A DNA stretch of 64,000 nt. Source: Paraburkholderia aromaticivorans (GTDB lineage Bacteria > Pseudomonadota > Gammaproteobacteria > Burkholderiales > Burkholderiaceae). Under the pieces are notes generated by a model. The model was given only the letters and a program-made list of their open reading frames with translations. It ran no database searches and was not told the DNA's origin. The translations under genes were made by a program, and so were the position numbers. The stretch spans positions 744,001 to 808,000 of the forward strand of contig NZ_CP051516.1 in NCBI RefSeq assembly GCF_012689525.1. The letters are read 5' to 3'. Below, piece by piece: positions 16,275 through 29,725 of this stretch. The number at the start of each line of letters is the position of its first letter. The first letter of the stretch is position 1.

Positions 16275-17969
16275 ATGGAGACCTGTCAGGTGTGTATCTC
16301 GACTGTTACCGAGGATGATTTCGTTCCGACACGCGAGTCGATGGAATATGACATCGTGATCGTCGGCGGCGGCCCGGCTGGCCTGTCGGCCGCGATCCGC
16401 CTGAAGCAGCTGGCGGCTGAACAAGGCGTCGAGCTTGGCGTGTGCGTACTCGAAAAAGGCTCGGAGATCGGGGCGCATATCCTGTCGGGCGCGGTGATGG
16501 ATCCGCGCGCGATCAACGAACTGATTCCGGACTGGAAGGAAAAAGGCGCGCCGCTGACGGTGGACGTGACCGAAGACAAATTCCTGTTCCTGACCGAAGC
16601 CGGTTCGAAGAGCGTGCCGACCTGGGCGTTACCGGACAATTTCAAGAATCACGGCAACTATGTGATCAGCCTCGCGAATGTCACGCGCTGGCTGGGTCAG
16701 CAAGCCGAGGCGCTGGGCGTCGAGATTTTTCCGGGCTTTTCGGCGGCTGAGGTGCTGTACAACGACGATGGCTCGGTCAAAGGCGTCGCGACCGGCAACC
16801 TGGGCATCGGCAAGGATGGCGAGCCGACCGAGAATTTCCAGCTCGGCATGGAGCTGCACGCGAAATACACGCTCTTCTGCGAGGGCGCGCGTGGTCACCT
16901 CGGCCGCCAGCTGAACGACAGGTTCAAGCTGCGCGAAGGCGTCGATCCGCAGGTCCACGGTATCGGCATCAAGGAACTGTGGGAAATCGATCCGTCAAGG
17001 CACAAGCCGGGTCTGGTGATGCACACCGCCGGCTGGCCTTTACAGAGCGACACGTACGGCGGCTCGTTCCTGTATCACATGGATAACAACCAGGTGGTGG
17101 TGGGCTTCGTGGTCGGTCTCGGCTACACGAATCCGTATCTGTCACCGTTCGAGGAATTCCAGCGTTACAAGACGCATCCGGCAATCCGTACGGTGCTCGA
17201 AGGCGGCAAGCGGGTGTCGTACGGCGCGCGTGCCATTACGGCGGGCGGGCTGATGTCGTTGCCGAAACTGGTGTTCCCGGGTGGCGCGCTGGTCGGTGAC
17301 GATGCGGGCTTCCTGAACGCCTCGCGGATCAAGGGTTCGCACGCGGCGATCAAGACCGGCATGCTGGCTGCCGACGCTGCTTTTGAAGCCGTCCAGGCAG
17401 GACGCACCAGCGATGAACTCACGGCGTATCCGGAGAGCTTCAAGACTTCGTGGCTGCACACGGAACTGCACCGTGCGCGCAACTTCAAGCAGTGGATGAG
17501 CAAGGGCCTGTACCTCGGCACCCTGATGGTCGGCATCGAGCAGAAGCTGCTGGGCGGCAATGTGCCATGGACGCTGCATCACCAGCATTCCGATCACGAG
17601 ATGCTGAAGCCCGCGTCGCAGTGCAAGCCGATTGTCTATCCGAAGCCGGATGGGAAGCTGACGTTTGACCGGTTGTCGTCGGTGTTCATCTCCAATACGA
17701 ACCACGAGGAAAATCAGCCCGCGCATCTGACGTTGAAGGACGCGAGCGTCCCGGTCGGCATCAATCTGAAGACGTACGCGGGGCCCGAAGCACGCTTTTG
17801 CCCGGCGGGCGTGTATGAATTCGTGAAGGACGAACAGGACGAGGATCGTCTGCAAATCAACGCGCAGAACTGCGTGCACTGCAAGACCTGCGACATCAAG
17901 GATCCAACGCAGAACATCGTCTGGGTGACGCCTGAAGGTGGCGGCGGCCCGAACTATTCGAATATGTGA
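16275..17969 (+). CDS. electron transfer flavoprotein-ubiquinone oxidoreductase
   Basis: A 564-residue ETF-QO, the membrane-surface flavoprotein that passes electrons from acyl-CoA dehydrogenases, via ETF, to ubiquinone. The FAD dinucleotide motif VIVGGGPAGLSAAIR starts near residue 28. The C-terminal [4Fe-4S] domain is intact: Cys in RFCPAGVYEF and three in CVHCKTCD, followed by PTQNIVWVTPEGGGGPNYSNM in the usual position. Length is normal. The start at 16275 gives a slightly variable N-terminus before the conserved ESMEYD; an ATG at 16341 is possible but less usual. It heads a beta-oxidation gene set, which fits its role; etfAB are not in the window. Confidence 0.92.
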   Translation: METCQVCISTVTEDDFVPTRESMEYDIVIVGGGPAGLSAAIRLKQLAAEQGVELGVCVLEKGSEIGAHILSGAVMDPRAINELIPDWKEKGAPLTVDVTEDKFLFLTEAGSKSVPTWALPDNFKNHGNYVISLANVTRWLGQQAEALGVEIFPGFSAAEVLYNDDGSVKGVATGNLGIGKDGEPTENFQLGMELHAKYTLFCEGARGHLGRQLNDRFKLREGVDPQVHGIGIKELWEIDPSRHKPGLVMHTAGWPLQSDTYGGSFLYHMDNNQVVVGFVVGLGYTNPYLSPFEEFQRYKTHPAIRTVLEGGKRVSYGARAITAGGLMSLPKLVFPGGALVGDDAGFLNASRIKGSHAAIKTGMLAADAAFEAVQAGRTSDELTAYPESFKTSWLHTELHRARNFKQWMSKGLYLGTLMVGIEQKLLGGNVPWTLHHQHSDHEMLKPASQCKPIVYPKPDGKLTFDRLSSVFISNTNHEENQPAHLTLKDASVPVGINLKTYAGPEARFCPAGVYEFVKDEQDEDRLQINAQNCVHCKTCDIKDPTQNIVWVTPEGGGGPNYSNM

Positions 17970-18064
17970 GTACGCCGAATTCCCACATCGTTACGGCGCC
18001 CGGGTCGCCAGCAACAGCCATTGGACGAATTCTGAAACGACGTCCGGAATTAAAAGGAACCATC

Positions 18065-20146
18065 ATGTCCGCGCAATATCACGTCTGTGACGGCGTTGCC
18101 GTCATTACACTCGACAATCCGCCAGTCAACGGTCTCGGCCATAGCACGCGGGTGGGCATCTTCGAAGGCATCGCTCGCGCGCGAAGCGACGCCGATGTGG
18201 CTGCCATCGTCATCACAGGTGCGAGCAACGCGTTCTCGGGTGGCGCCGACATTCGCGAGTTCGGCACGCCCAAGGCGATGCAGGAGCCGAGCCTGCATAC
18301 CGTGATCGAGGCGATTGAAGCGTCGCCCAAGCCCGTCGTCGCGGCGATTCATTCGGTTGCCATGGGCGGTGGCCTCGAACTCGCGCTCGCGTGCCACTAC
18401 CGCGTGGTCCAGCAGGGCGCGCAGATTGCCCTGCCGGAAGTGAATCTCGGCTTGCTGCCCGGCGCAGGCGGCACGCAGCGCCTGCCGCGCCTGATCGGGC
18501 TCGAAGCGGCACTCAACATGATCGTGTCCGGCAAGGCGATTGCGTCCGAAAGCCTGATCGATTCGAAACTGTTCGACCATGTCACACGGGATGACGTGCT
18601 GGCAGCGGCCAGGAAGTTTGCGCATAACGTGGCGGCGGGCAAGGGCCCGCATCCGTTGGTGCGCAATCTGGATGTGCGCCATCACAATGCGGACGGCTAT
18701 CTGAGCGTTGCCCGTAGCGCGGTGGCAGCCGCTTCGTCGCGCTTTCCGGCGCCCGTTAAATGCGTGGACGCCGTCGCCGCGTCGATCAAACCGTTCGAGC
18801 AGGGTCTGCGGACCGAGCGTGACGGCTTCGAATACTTGATGGGCACACCTGAATCACGTGCTCTGCGCCACGCCTTTCTGGGCGAACGCGCGGCGAGCAA
18901 GATTCCCGACGTGCCGGCCGATACGCCGACCCGCCGGATCGCGAAAGTGGCTGTGATCGGTGCGGGCACCATGGGTGGCGGCATCAGCATGAACTTTCTG
19001 AACGCGGGCATACCCGTCACCATGCTGGAGATGAAAGCCGACGCACTCGAACGAGGCGTGGCGACGATCCGTCTCAACTACGAGAACAGCGCGAAGAAGG
19101 GCAAACTCACGCAGCAGGCCGTCGAGCAACGGATGGCGCTGCTCTCGACCTCGCTGTCCTACAACGATATCAAGGATGCCGATCTTGTTATCGAAGCGGT
19201 GTTCGAAGAAATCGGCGTCAAGGAAGCCGTGTTCCGGACGCTGGACGAAGTGATGAAAAAGGGGGCCATCCTCGCATCCAATACCTCGACGCTCGACCTC
19301 AACCAGATCGCGGCATTCACGAAGCGTCCGCAGGATGTGGTCGGCATGCACTTCTTCAGCCCGGCCAACGTCATGAGGTTGCTGGAAGTGGTGCGCGGCG
19401 AGAAGACGGCCAAAGACGTGCTCGCGACCGTAATGAAACTCGCCAAAAAGATTCACAAGCTGGCGGTGGTCTCGGGCGTATGCGACGGCTTCATCGGTAA
19501 CCGTATGGTGGAGCAGTACAGCAGGCAAGCCGGTTTCCTGCTCGACGAGGGTGCGTTGCCCGCGCAGGTGGACAGGGCGATCGAGAACTTCGGCTTCGCA
19601 ATGGGGCCGTTTCGCATGATCGATATGGCTGGCAACGACATCAGCTGGGCCATTCGCAAACGCCGCGCCATCGAGCAGCCTGATTTCACCTACTCGAAGA
19701 CCGGCGATCTGCTGTGCGAGCGCACACGCTTTGGGCAGAAGGTCCGCGCGGGCTGGTACGACTACAAGGAGGGGGACCGCAAGGCATATCCGAGTCAGCA
19801 GGTCAACGACATGATCGTCCAGCATTCGAAAGATCTTGGCATTACGCGCCGCACTATTTCCGATGAGGAGATCGTCGAGCGGCTGATCTTTGCGCTCGTC
19901 AACGAAGGCGCTCGAATCTTGGAAGAAGGGATCGCCTCGAAAGCATCGGACATCGACATGGTCTATCTGAGCGGCTATGGCTTTCCGGCGTTTCACGGCG
20001 GCCCGATGCTCTACGCGGATCAGGTCGGCCTGTACAACGTCGCTCACGCGATCCGGCGCTATGCGGGCGGCTACCACGGCGAAGCGTGGCAGGTCGCACC
20101 GCTTCTGGAGCAACTGGCCGACACAGGCAAGGGCTTTAACGACTGA
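18065..20146 (+). CDS. bifunctional enoyl-CoA hydratase / 3-hydroxyacyl-CoA dehydrogenase (FadB-like)
   Basis: A 693-residue beta-oxidation enzyme. The N-terminal crotonase domain (about 1-190) has the oxyanion-hole segments SGGADIREF and [14 protein letters not shown], and [18 protein letters not shown] carries both Glu acids. The NAD-binding Rossmann motif [15 protein letters not shown] begins near residue 293, with [18 protein letters not shown] and the dehydrogenase C-terminal domain after it. ATG 18065 has aaaaggaa upstream. It catalyses hydration and then oxidation of trans-2-enoyl-CoA; thiolase and dehydrogenases follow on the same strand. Confidence 0.93.
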   Translation: MSAQYHVCDGVAVITLDNPPVNGLGHSTRVGIFEGIARARSDADVAAIVITGASNAFSGGADIREFGTPKAMQEPSLHTVIEAIEASPKPVVAAIHSVAMGGGLELALACHYRVVQQGAQIALPEVNLGLLPGAGGTQRLPRLIGLEAALNMIVSGKAIASESLIDSKLFDHVTRDDVLAAARKFAHNVAAGKGPHPLVRNLDVRHHNADGYLSVARSAVAAASSRFPAPVKCVDAVAASIKPFEQGLRTERDGFEYLMGTPESRALRHAFLGERAASKIPDVPADTPTRRIAKVAVIGAGTMGGGISMNFLNAGIPVTMLEMKADALERGVATIRLNYENSAKKGKLTQQAVEQRMALLSTSLSYNDIKDADLVIEAVFEEIGVKEAVFRTLDEVMKKGAILASNTSTLDLNQIAAFTKRPQDVVGMHFFSPANVMRLLEVVRGEKTAKDVLATVMKLAKKIHKLAVVSGVCDGFIGNRMVEQYSRQAGFLLDEGALPAQVDRAIENFGFAMGPFRMIDMAGNDISWAIRKRRAIEQPDFTYSKTGDLLCERTRFGQKVRAGWYDYKEGDRKAYPSQQVNDMIVQHSKDLGITRRTISDEEIVERLIFALVNEGARILEEGIASKASDIDMVYLSGYGFPAFHGGPMLYADQVGLYNVAHAIRRYAGGYHGEAWQVAPLLEQLADTGKGFND

Positions 20147-20234
20147 ACATGCTCTCGTGCGACAGTGCGCGGCGCCGCGTCATGCGTCGGCGCCGGGGCG
20201 CAGGCAGAGGACGAACACACAATCGGGAACAGAC

Positions 20235-21413
20235 ATGAATGAAGCAGTTATCGTATCGACGGCGCGCACCGGGCTCGCCAAAAGCTGGAAGGGCGCCTTC
20301 AACATGACCCACGGCGCCACGCTCGGCGGCCACGCCGTGCAGCACGCCATCGCGCGCGCGGGCATCGAGGCCGGTGAAGTGGAGGACGTGCTGATGGGCT
20401 GTGCCAACCCCGAAGGCGCGACCGGCGGCAATATCGCACGCCAGATCGCGTTGCGCGCAGGCTGTCCGGTGACCGTACCCGGCGCAACCGTGAACCGCTT
20501 CTGCTCGTCGGGTCTCCAGGCCATCGCAATGGCGGCGCAACGCGTGATCGCCGACGAGGGTGACATCTTCGTGGCGGGCGGCGTCGAGAGCATTTCAGCG
20601 ACGCAGCAGCAGATGAACATGCATATGGCCACCGATTCCTGGCTCGAGCAGAACAAGCCGGAGATCTACTGGAGCATGCTACAGACCGCCGAGCAGGTGG
20701 CGAGGCGCTATGGCATCTCGCGCGAGCGACAGGACGAGTACGGCGTACGCAGCCAGCAGCGCGCCGCTGCCGCGCAGGAAACAGGCCGTTTCACCGACGA
20801 GATCGTGCCGATGACGGTCCTCGCGGGCGTGACCGACAAGCTCACCGGTCAGATCGTGACGAAGTCCGTCACGATCGCCGCCGACGAAGGCATTCGCGCC
20901 GACACGACGCTCGAAGGCGTAGCGAAGATCCGCACGGCATTTCCAGGCGGGGTGATCTCCGCGGGCAACGCGTCGCAGTTCTCCGATGGGGCATCGGCCA
21001 CCGTGGTCATGAACGCACGGGTCGCTGAAGCCCGGGGCCTGCAGCCGCTTGGCGTGTTTCGCGGCTTCGCCGTGGCCGGCTGCGAGCCGGACGAAATGGG
21101 CATTGGCCCGGTGTTCGCCATTCCGAAATTGCTGAAGAAGGCGGGGCTGAACGTCGACGACATCGGATTGTGGGAGCTGAACGAAGCCTTCGCCGTGCAG
21201 GTGCTCTATTGCGCGGACACGATCGGTATTCCGATGGAGCGGCTGAACGTCAATGGCGGCGCGATTGCAGTGGGGCATCCGTTCGGCGTCTCGGGTGCAC
21301 GCCTCGCCGGCCACGCTCTGATCGAGGGCAAGCGCCGAGGCGTGAAGTACGTGGTGGTGACCATGTGCATCGGCGGCGGCCAAGGCGCGGCGGGTTTGTT
21401 CGAAGTGCTTTAG
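20235..21413 (+). CDS. acetyl-CoA acyltransferase (thiolase)
   Basis: A 392-residue thiolase for the last step of beta-oxidation. The acyl-accepting Cys is C90 in [18 protein letters not shown], the general-base His in [11 protein letters not shown] (about 348) and the second Cys in MCIGGGQG (about 378) are all present. ATG 20235 gives the standard N-terminus ([20 protein letters not shown]). It sits 88 bases after the FadB-like gene and 13 bases before an acyl-CoA dehydrogenase, consistent with one operon. Confidence 0.93.
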   Translation: MNEAVIVSTARTGLAKSWKGAFNMTHGATLGGHAVQHAIARAGIEAGEVEDVLMGCANPEGATGGNIARQIALRAGCPVTVPGATVNRFCSSGLQAIAMAAQRVIADEGDIFVAGGVESISATQQQMNMHMATDSWLEQNKPEIYWSMLQTAEQVARRYGISRERQDEYGVRSQQRAAAAQETGRFTDEIVPMTVLAGVTDKLTGQIVTKSVTIAADEGIRADTTLEGVAKIRTAFPGGVISAGNASQFSDGASATVVMNARVAEARGLQPLGVFRGFAVAGCEPDEMGIGPVFAIPKLLKKAGLNVDDIGLWELNEAFAVQVLYCADTIGIPMERLNVNGGAIAVGHPFGVSGARLAGHALIEGKRRGVKYVVVTMCIGGGQGAAGLFEVL

Positions 21414-21426
21414 GCGGAGCGTTTGC

Positions 21427-23286
<1,860 letters not shown>

Positions 23287-23324
23287 CAGCGCGCACCGAA
23301 CGTCACTGATCACCGGAAACTCGT

Positions 23325-24107
23325 ATGCAAACCACCCAGCAACTTTTTAACCTCAAAGGCAAGACGGCGCTCGTTACGGGAGGCTCCCGAGGCCTCGGCC
23401 TCCAGATCGCGGAGGCGCTCGGCGAACAGGGCGCGCGGTTGATGTTGTCCGCACGCAAGGCTGACGAGTTGGAGGCCGCGCAAGCATACCTGCACGCTCG
23501 CGGCATCGAAGCGGACTGGATCGCCGCCGACGGCGCGCGTGAGGACGACATCGGGCGACTTGCTGACCAGACCCTCGCCAGGCTCACGCATGTCGACATC
23601 CTGATGAACAACGCGGGCGCCACGTGGGGGGCGCCTGCCGAGGACTACCCGCTCGAAGCATGGGACAAGGTGATGAACCTGAACGTGCGTGGGCTCTTCC
23701 TGCTCACGCAGCGCATCGGCAAACAGTCGATGATTCCGCGACGCTATGGCCGCATCGTCAACGTGGCATCGATCGCGGGCTTATCCGGCAACGCCCCCGG
23801 CACCATGGAGACGATTGCCTATAACACCTCGAAGGGCGCGGTCGTCAATTTCACGCGAACGCTTGCTGGCGAGTGGGGCCGGCATGGCATTACCGTGAAC
23901 GCGCTCGCGCCCGGGTTTTTCCCGTCGAAGATGACGCAGGGATCGCTCGATCGCATGGGCGTCGAGGAGATGCGCACGGGCGTCCCGCTGTGCAGGCTCG
24001 GTGGCGACGACGACCTGAAGGGCGCGGCCGTGCTGTTCGCGAGCGATGCGGGCAAGCACATCACCGGGCAGATCCTTGCTGTGGACGGCGGGGTGAGCGC
24101 CGTATAA
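23325..24107 (+). CDS. short-chain dehydrogenase/reductase
   Basis: A 260-residue classical SDR: cofactor motif TGGSRGLG (residues 18-25), NNAG, catalytic Ser in VASIAGLSG and YNTSK with Tyr166 and Lys170. The position between two acyl-CoA dehydrogenase genes suggests a 3-hydroxy- or 3-oxoacyl-CoA substrate, or a gluconate-5-dehydrogenase-type activity recruited to the pathway; sequence alone does not decide. A strong terminator-like hairpin follows. Confidence 0.88.
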   Translation: MQTTQQLFNLKGKTALVTGGSRGLGLQIAEALGEQGARLMLSARKADELEAAQAYLHARGIEADWIAADGAREDDIGRLADQTLARLTHVDILMNNAGATWGAPAEDYPLEAWDKVMNLNVRGLFLLTQRIGKQSMIPRRYGRIVNVASIAGLSGNAPGTMETIAYNTSKGAVVNFTRTLAGEWGRHGITVNALAPGFFPSKMTQGSLDRMGVEEMRTGVPLCRLGGDDDLKGAAVLFASDAGKHITGQILAVDGGVSAV

Positions 24108-24124
24108 GCGCCAGACACGAAACG

Positions 24125-24164
24125 GCGGGACCGCAAGACAGCCTGCGGTCCCGCGCCGATTTTT
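24125..24164 (+). terminator. terminator-like hairpin between SDR and second acyl-CoA dehydrogenase
   Basis: gcgggaccgca-agacagcc-tgcggtcccgc forms a perfect 11-bp GC-rich stem (24125-24135 with 24144-24154), followed by five T at 24160-24164, six bases after the stem. It would end or weaken transcription of the beta-oxidation operon before the gene at 24190. Confidence 0.7.
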
Positions 24165-24189
24165 CCAATACAGCAGAAAGAGGTTTGAT

Positions 24190-25977
24190 ATGTACAACGC
24201 GCCGCTCAAGGACATGATGTTCGTGATGCGCGAGCTTGCCGGGCACGACGACGTGGCGCTGCTGCCGGGTTTCGAGGATGCGAAGCCCGACACCGCGCAG
24301 GCCGTGCTGGAGGAGGCCGCCCGATTGTGCGCCGAGGTGTGGGCGCCGTTGAACGCCGAAGGCGACAGGCAACCTCCGCGCTGGACCAGTGGTGAAGTCG
24401 CCGCGTCGCCAGGCTTCGCGGATGCCTTCCGCCAGTTCGCAGAAGGCGGCTGGCAGGGCATTCAGCATCCACCGGAATACGGCGGTCAGGGCTTGCCGAA
24501 ACTCGTCGCGACGCCTTGCGCTGAAATGTTGAGCGCTTCGAATCTTTCGCTCGCGCTCTGTCCGCTGTTGACCGACGGCGCGATCGAAGCGCTGCTCATC
24601 GCCGGGAGCGACGCGCAGAAGCAGCGTTATTTGCACAGGCTGATTTCCGGCAAGTGGACCGGCACGATGAATCTCACCGAGCCGCAGGCGGGCTCCGATC
24701 TCGCGCTGTTGCGCACGCGCGCCGAGCCGCAGGGCGACGGCACGTACCGGCTTTTCGGCACGAAGATCTTCATCACGTGGGGCGAGCACGACATGGCGGA
24801 GAACATCGTGCATCTGACGCTCGCGCGCACGCCTCATGCGCCCGAAGGGGTGAAGGGCATTTCGCTATTCGTCGTGCCGAAGTTCCTCGTCAACGAAGAC
24901 GGCTCGCTGGGCGCGCGCAACGACGTGCATTGCGTGTCGCTCGAACACAAGCTCGGCATCAAGGCGAGTCCGACTGCAGTGTTGCAGTTCGGTGATCACG
25001 GTGGTGCAATCGGCCAGCTGGTCGGTGAAGAAAATCGCGGCCTCGAATATATGTTCATCATGATGAACGCCGCGCGCTTTACGGTTGGCATGCAGGGCGT
25101 TGCGATTTCCGAGCGGGCATACCAGAAGGCTGTCGCCTACGCGAAGGAGCGGGTGCAGGGCCGGCCTGTGAATGGCTCGGCGAAAGAGGCGGTCAGTATC
25201 ATCCATCATCCGGACGTGCGCCGGATGCTTATGACGATGCGCGCGCTGACCGAAGCGTCGCGCGCACTCGCGTACGTTGCGGCCGCGCATCGCGATATCG
25301 CGCACCAGCACGCCGACGCCGCGACCCGCGCACAGCATCAGGCGCGCTACGAATGGCTGGTACCGATCGTCAAGGGCTGGAGCACGGAGCTTTCGATCGA
25401 CGTGACGAGCGCTGGCGTGCAGGTACATGGCGGCATGGGCTTCATCGAGGAAACCGGTGCCGCGCAGTTCTATCGCGATGCGCGCATCCTGGCGATCTAC
25501 GAAGGCACGACGGCGATTCAGGCAAACGATCTGATTGGCCGCAAGACGTTGCGTGATGGCGGTGCGCTCGTGAGGGCGCTGCTTGCGGAGATCGCACAGA
25601 CCGTCGACGCGCTCGGCGCGCACAACCCCGCGGCGTTTGACTCGATGCGCAGGCATCTGGCGCGGGGGCAGCAGGCGCTGGCATCGGCGGTCGATTACGT
25701 GCTTGCGAACGCAAAGGGCGATCCGAATGCGGTGTTCGCGGGCAGCGTGCCGTATCTGAAACTTGCCGGGATCGTACTCGGCGGCTGGCAGATGGCGCGT
25801 GCGATGCTCGCCGCGCAACGGCTGCAATCGGACGATCCATCGTTCTACGGCGCGAAGATCGCGACCGCGCAGTTCTTCGCCGAACACGTGCTGCCGCAGG
25901 CGACGGCCCTCGAAGCGGCGATTGTCAGCGCGAACGGCAGTGAAGGGATGCTGGCGCTGGCAGAAGAGCAGTTCTGA
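24190..25977 (+). CDS. acyl-CoA dehydrogenase
   Basis: A 595-residue acyl-CoA dehydrogenase with an N-terminal extension (MYNAPLKDMMFVMRELAG) and a C-terminal extra domain. It has TMNLTEPQAGSDLALL, TKIFITWGEHDMAENI, and catalytic Glu in AIYEGTTAIQAND (about 437) after QVHGGMGFIEETGAAQFYRDAR. The same architecture as 21427-23286 marks the two as paralogues. The ribosome site (agaaagaggt) is good. A hairpin upstream may separate its expression from the preceding operon. Confidence 0.92.
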   Translation: MYNAPLKDMMFVMRELAGHDDVALLPGFEDAKPDTAQAVLEEAARLCAEVWAPLNAEGDRQPPRWTSGEVAASPGFADAFRQFAEGGWQGIQHPPEYGGQGLPKLVATPCAEMLSASNLSLALCPLLTDGAIEALLIAGSDAQKQRYLHRLISGKWTGTMNLTEPQAGSDLALLRTRAEPQGDGTYRLFGTKIFITWGEHDMAENIVHLTLARTPHAPEGVKGISLFVVPKFLVNEDGSLGARNDVHCVSLEHKLGIKASPTAVLQFGDHGGAIGQLVGEENRGLEYMFIMMNAARFTVGMQGVAISERAYQKAVAYAKERVQGRPVNGSAKEAVSIIHHPDVRRMLMTMRALTEASRALAYVAAAHRDIAHQHADAATRAQHQARYEWLVPIVKGWSTELSIDVTSAGVQVHGGMGFIEETGAAQFYRDARILAIYEGTTAIQANDLIGRKTLRDGGALVRALLAEIAQTVDALGAHNPAAFDSMRRHLARGQQALASAVDYVLANAKGDPNAVFAGSVPYLKLAGIVLGGWQMARAMLAAQRLQSDDPSFYGAKIATAQFFAEHVLPQATALEAAIVSANGSEGMLALAEEQF

Positions 25978-26143
25978 AAGCGTCTTTCGGGTCCGCGCCG
26001 TTCGTGCAGGTTATCGGCATGAGCGGGGCGGCTCCGCGAGCCTCCGTTTTCTGCCTCGTCTATGCGCTTACGACCGATCCAGACTGGACACGCGATGGCG
26101 GCCGGCCATCGGCAGGCCGCCACGGAGGAAACCCGCGCGAGTG

Positions 26144-27149
26144 TCAGAAGCGGTGGGTCATGCCGATGGCAACGAGCGTTTGCGACGCATCAGGCTCCGT
26201 CACTGAAATACCCGGCCAGCTCATCATCGAACTGCCGTTGTTTTTGATGTAGCCAGCCCGCGCGTAGAAGCTGGTCCGCTTCGACACATTGTGGTCGACG
26301 CCCACCTGGAAGCCGAGTGCGTTGTCATGTACGCCGCGCACATCGCGCTCGACAACAGCGAGCTGGACTTCGTCGGCGTTCGTCGCCTGGATCGTCGCAC
26401 CTAACTCCCCGTAGCTCAGAGCGTGTCCTGCGCCGAGGAGCGCCGCCATCGACCCCGGCGCTGCATTCGTGGGGCGCGCATACGAGTAGTTAAACTGGAG
26501 TTTCACGATGCCGATCTGATACGCGAGTGCGCCGGTGAAATGCTCAGTCCCAAGCAGGTTAAGCGAAAGCGGCAGACCCGCGATGGTCTCCACGCCGGAA
26601 TGCTGGTTCAGGTAGGCCACGGCTGCGTAAAGTCCGGCGCCTTGCCAGGTCAGCGCGACATCGATCATGTTTCCCGACGTGGACGGGATTGGCTGCGTGG
26701 CTGTCGCCGCGAAACCATACATCGCATAGAGCTTCGCACCTGCTACGTTCGGTGACTGATAGAAAATCGTGTTGCTGACCCGTCCTGGCGCATACTGGAC
26801 CGCGAGTGTATGACGGTCGGAGGCCGCGGCGAGATCGACCGCCGAGAGCGGCGAGAGCAGTTCGTTGCCACGGAACGGATCGGTCGGATAAACGGCCCAG
26901 AAACTCGGCTGATATTGACGACCGAAGGTGAGCGTGCCGTACGTGTTCTGCTCTAACCCTACCCACGCCTGGCGATAGAAGAGGGCGGTCGTATCGGCGA
27001 ATGAGCCACCGTTGTTGATGTTGAAACCGCTTTCCAGGTCGAACACGGCATTCAGTCCGCTGCCCAGATCCTCCTTACCCCTGAGGCCGAACATCGAACC
27101 TGTCGAGCCGCCGCTTCGCTGGGAAAACGAGCTCGCTCCGCCGTTGTTA
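26144..27149 (-). pseudogene. Gram-negative porin, N-terminus missing
   Basis: About 335 codons of a trimeric OmpC-type porin: GSMFGLRGKEDLGSGLNAVFDLESGF, FYRQAWVGLEQNTYGTLTFGRQYQPS, a PEF-like acidic L3 region, and a final Phe (IGMTHRF). The signal peptide and first strand are absent. Homology begins at NNGGASSFSQRSGG (27149), and upstream of it is insertion-element DNA with a stop near 27230. An internal ATG exists at 27094, but a product without a signal peptide could not reach the outer membrane. The break coincides with the element fragment at 27190-27412. Confidence 0.85.
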
Positions 27150-27189
27150 TGTTTTTGATCTGCCCGAACGTGACTGACGATCGCGATCG

Positions 27190-27412
27190 GGGTGGGGTTT
27201 TCCCTTGGATTTCGCGTGAGTCGCTAGGACTTGCGAACAAATGTCGTCGGAAAGGGCAGCGCAGTTGCACTGCGTTCGTGACACTGTTGAACATCTGGAA
27301 AACTCTCTAAGTTGTTGTTTAATAAGAATTTTTAATGTCGTGATGGCAGCCGGGCGCCGCTCAAGATTTCAGACTTAAGCGAACAAAGTTCAAAGTTAAG
27401 TCAATCTCGACA
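27190..27412 (+). mobile_element. insertion-element end fragment upstream of groESL
   Basis: The same end as 10787-10999: the diverged block at 27200-27255 and the near-identical block at 27368-27409 with two minus-strand TTAA-T-TGAAC motif copies. Here the terminus is complete, ending ...aatctcgaca (CA at 27411-27412), the mirror of TGTCGAGATT at 11000. It cuts the porin gene and stops about 22 bases before the groESL -35 box. No transposase gene remains. Confidence 0.6.
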
Positions 27413-27433
27413 TCTCGACAGCACCATCCCTTC

Positions 27434-27462
27434 TTGAATTTGTCACCACCCGTCCATATAAT
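27434..27462 (+). promoter_or_regulatory. groESL vegetative promoter
   Basis: TTGAAT (27434-27439), a 17-base spacer and TATAAT (27457-27462), nearly consensus sigma-70. The -10 box abuts the CIRCE operator, so HrcA binding would block it. A heat-shock sigma-32 reading (cTTGAAt ... CCgtCCAT) overlaps but is weaker. Confidence 0.8.
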
Positions 27463-27488
27463 TAGCACTCGCTGCACGAGAGTGCTAA
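27462..27488 (+). promoter_or_regulatory. CIRCE operator (HrcA site)
   Basis: A perfect TTAGCACTC-N9-GAGTGCTAA inverted repeat directly after the -10 box of groESL. CIRCE is the binding site of the heat-shock repressor HrcA, which needs GroEL for activity, so the operon is under feedback control. Confidence 0.97.
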
Positions 27489-27560
27489 CAACATCGCCGG
27501 TTGGCTTAGCCAGCCGGGTTTTCTCAGCGTTCTTCAGTCTCAATCAAGAGAGGAGTATGT

Positions 27561-27851
27561 ATGAACCTTCGTCCTTTGCATGATCGCGTGATCGTCAAAC
27601 GTCTGGATCAAGAAACCAAGACCGCGTCGGGCATCGTGATCCCCGAAGCCGCAGCAGAAAAGCCGGATCAAGGCGAAATTCTGGCAGTCGGCCCGGGCAA
27701 GCGTGACGACAAGGGCGCTCAAATCGCGCTCGACGTGAAGGTGGGTGACCGCGTCCTGTTCGGCAAGTACGCAGGCCAGACCGTTAAGGTCGACGGCAAC
27801 GAACTGCTCGTGATGCGCGAAGAAGACATCATGGCCGTGGTGCAAAAGTAA
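27561..27851 (+). CDS. groES: co-chaperonin GroES
   Basis: A 96-residue GroES of normal length ([18 protein letters not shown]... EDIMAVVQK). It carries the mobile loop (about residues 16-34, with [12 protein letters not shown]) that binds GroEL, and the conserved GKYAGQ. It forms the heptameric lid of the chaperonin. The ribosome site gagaggag is strong. It is the first gene of the HrcA/CIRCE-controlled groESL operon, 53 bases before groEL. Confidence 0.98.
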   Translation: MNLRPLHDRVIVKRLDQETKTASGIVIPEAAAEKPDQGEILAVGPGKRDDKGAQIALDVKVGDRVLFGKYAGQTVKVDGNELLVMREEDIMAVVQK

Positions 27852-27901
27852 GCGCTGGTCGCTACTTTCCCGGTCATATCTTAAAGAATTCAAGGAGTTA
27901 G

Positions 27902-29545
<1,644 letters not shown>

Positions 29546-29626
29546 TTTCGGTTGGGCCTCTCGTCTAGAGGCTCAGTTGGAGGCACATGGGGAAGTGCGC
29601 CGCGAGGCGTGCTTCCCAAAAGAAAA

Positions 29627-29651
29627 AACCCGCAGAAATGCGGGTTTTTTT
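29627..29651 (+). terminator. intrinsic terminator of groESL
   Basis: acccgc-agaaat-gcgggt with a run of seven T, 82 bases after the groEL stop. A-rich sequence on the other arm means it can also act on the convergent thiD transcript. Confidence 0.92.
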
Positions 29652-29725
29652 ATGGACGCCCGTCTCGCGGCGGGCTAAGGCAAAAGCGCCGGGGTCATTG
29701 GGCCGCCGGCACCTCGCGCCAAGTA

